From positions 38,929,515 through 38,993,514 of the forward strand of contig CM019701.1 in assembly GCA_009760885.1 (NCBI GenBank): a stretch of DNA of 64,000 bases, read 5' to 3'. This DNA is from Achatina immaculata. Taxonomy: Eukaryota; Mollusca; Gastropoda; Stylommatophora; Achatinidae. Made by a program: the position numbers and the translations under genes. Positions 63,991-64,000 of the stretch are shown piece by piece; within the stretch, counting starts at the first letter, position 1, and every line of letters starts with the position of its first letter. Under the pieces are notes generated by a model, which was not told the DNA's origin, made no database searches, and saw only the letters and a program-made list of their open reading frames with translations.

Positions 63991-64000
63991 TGGAAAAAAT

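Overview
This is a stretch of animal nuclear DNA, not microbial. It has spliceosomal introns, several decayed LINE families, a mariner transposon, tRNA-derived SINEs and a very high load of microsatellites and minisatellites. The LINE and SINE mix, and a secreted prepropeptide of the signal-propeptide-basic-site-mature type, would fit a lophotrochozoan, most likely a gastropod mollusc. That assignment is inference; nothing in the window names the species.

Layout. About 1-5.7 kb is intergenic and repeat-filled. At 5.78-7.52 kb, on the + strand, lies a compact small gene: TATA box, short non-coding exon 1 with a consensus donor, a candidate alternative cysteine-rich exon, and a coding exon for a 74-residue secreted prepropeptide, then a canonical AATAAA. 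About 8-13 kb is again repeats: a 38-bp minisatellite, a 1.3-kb GC-rich repeat and LINE tails.

From 51.83 kb down to 14.07 kb, on the - strand, one large gene can be assembled from 15 exons with good splice sites and matching phases. It encodes a non-classical, single-pass cadherin: signal peptide, five cadherin repeats, a threonine-only mucin-like stalk, a transmembrane helix split over two exons, and a cytoplasmic tail of about 150 residues without a recognisable catenin-binding motif. One phase conflict before the last exon means at least one small exon is still missing from the model.

The introns of this gene hold nearly everything else. A twin-primed (5'-inverted) LINE with a 10-bp target-site duplication sits inside an older CR1-like LINE. 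A second copy of that LINE sits inside a SINE. There is a 1.3-kb mariner with both inverted repeats but a dead transposase, and many minisatellites. Several introns begin with a microsatellite just after the 5' splice site. Upstream of the cadherin gene (52-64 kb) are minisatellites, two large AGT/AGC arrays, and an RNase H-bearing LINE that was split by insertion of another LINE tail.

The most interesting candidates are the small secreted-peptide locus with two possible second exons, the unusual cadherin (degenerate calcium linkers, codon-repeat stalk, donor-adjacent microsatellites), and the nested, twin-primed LINE.
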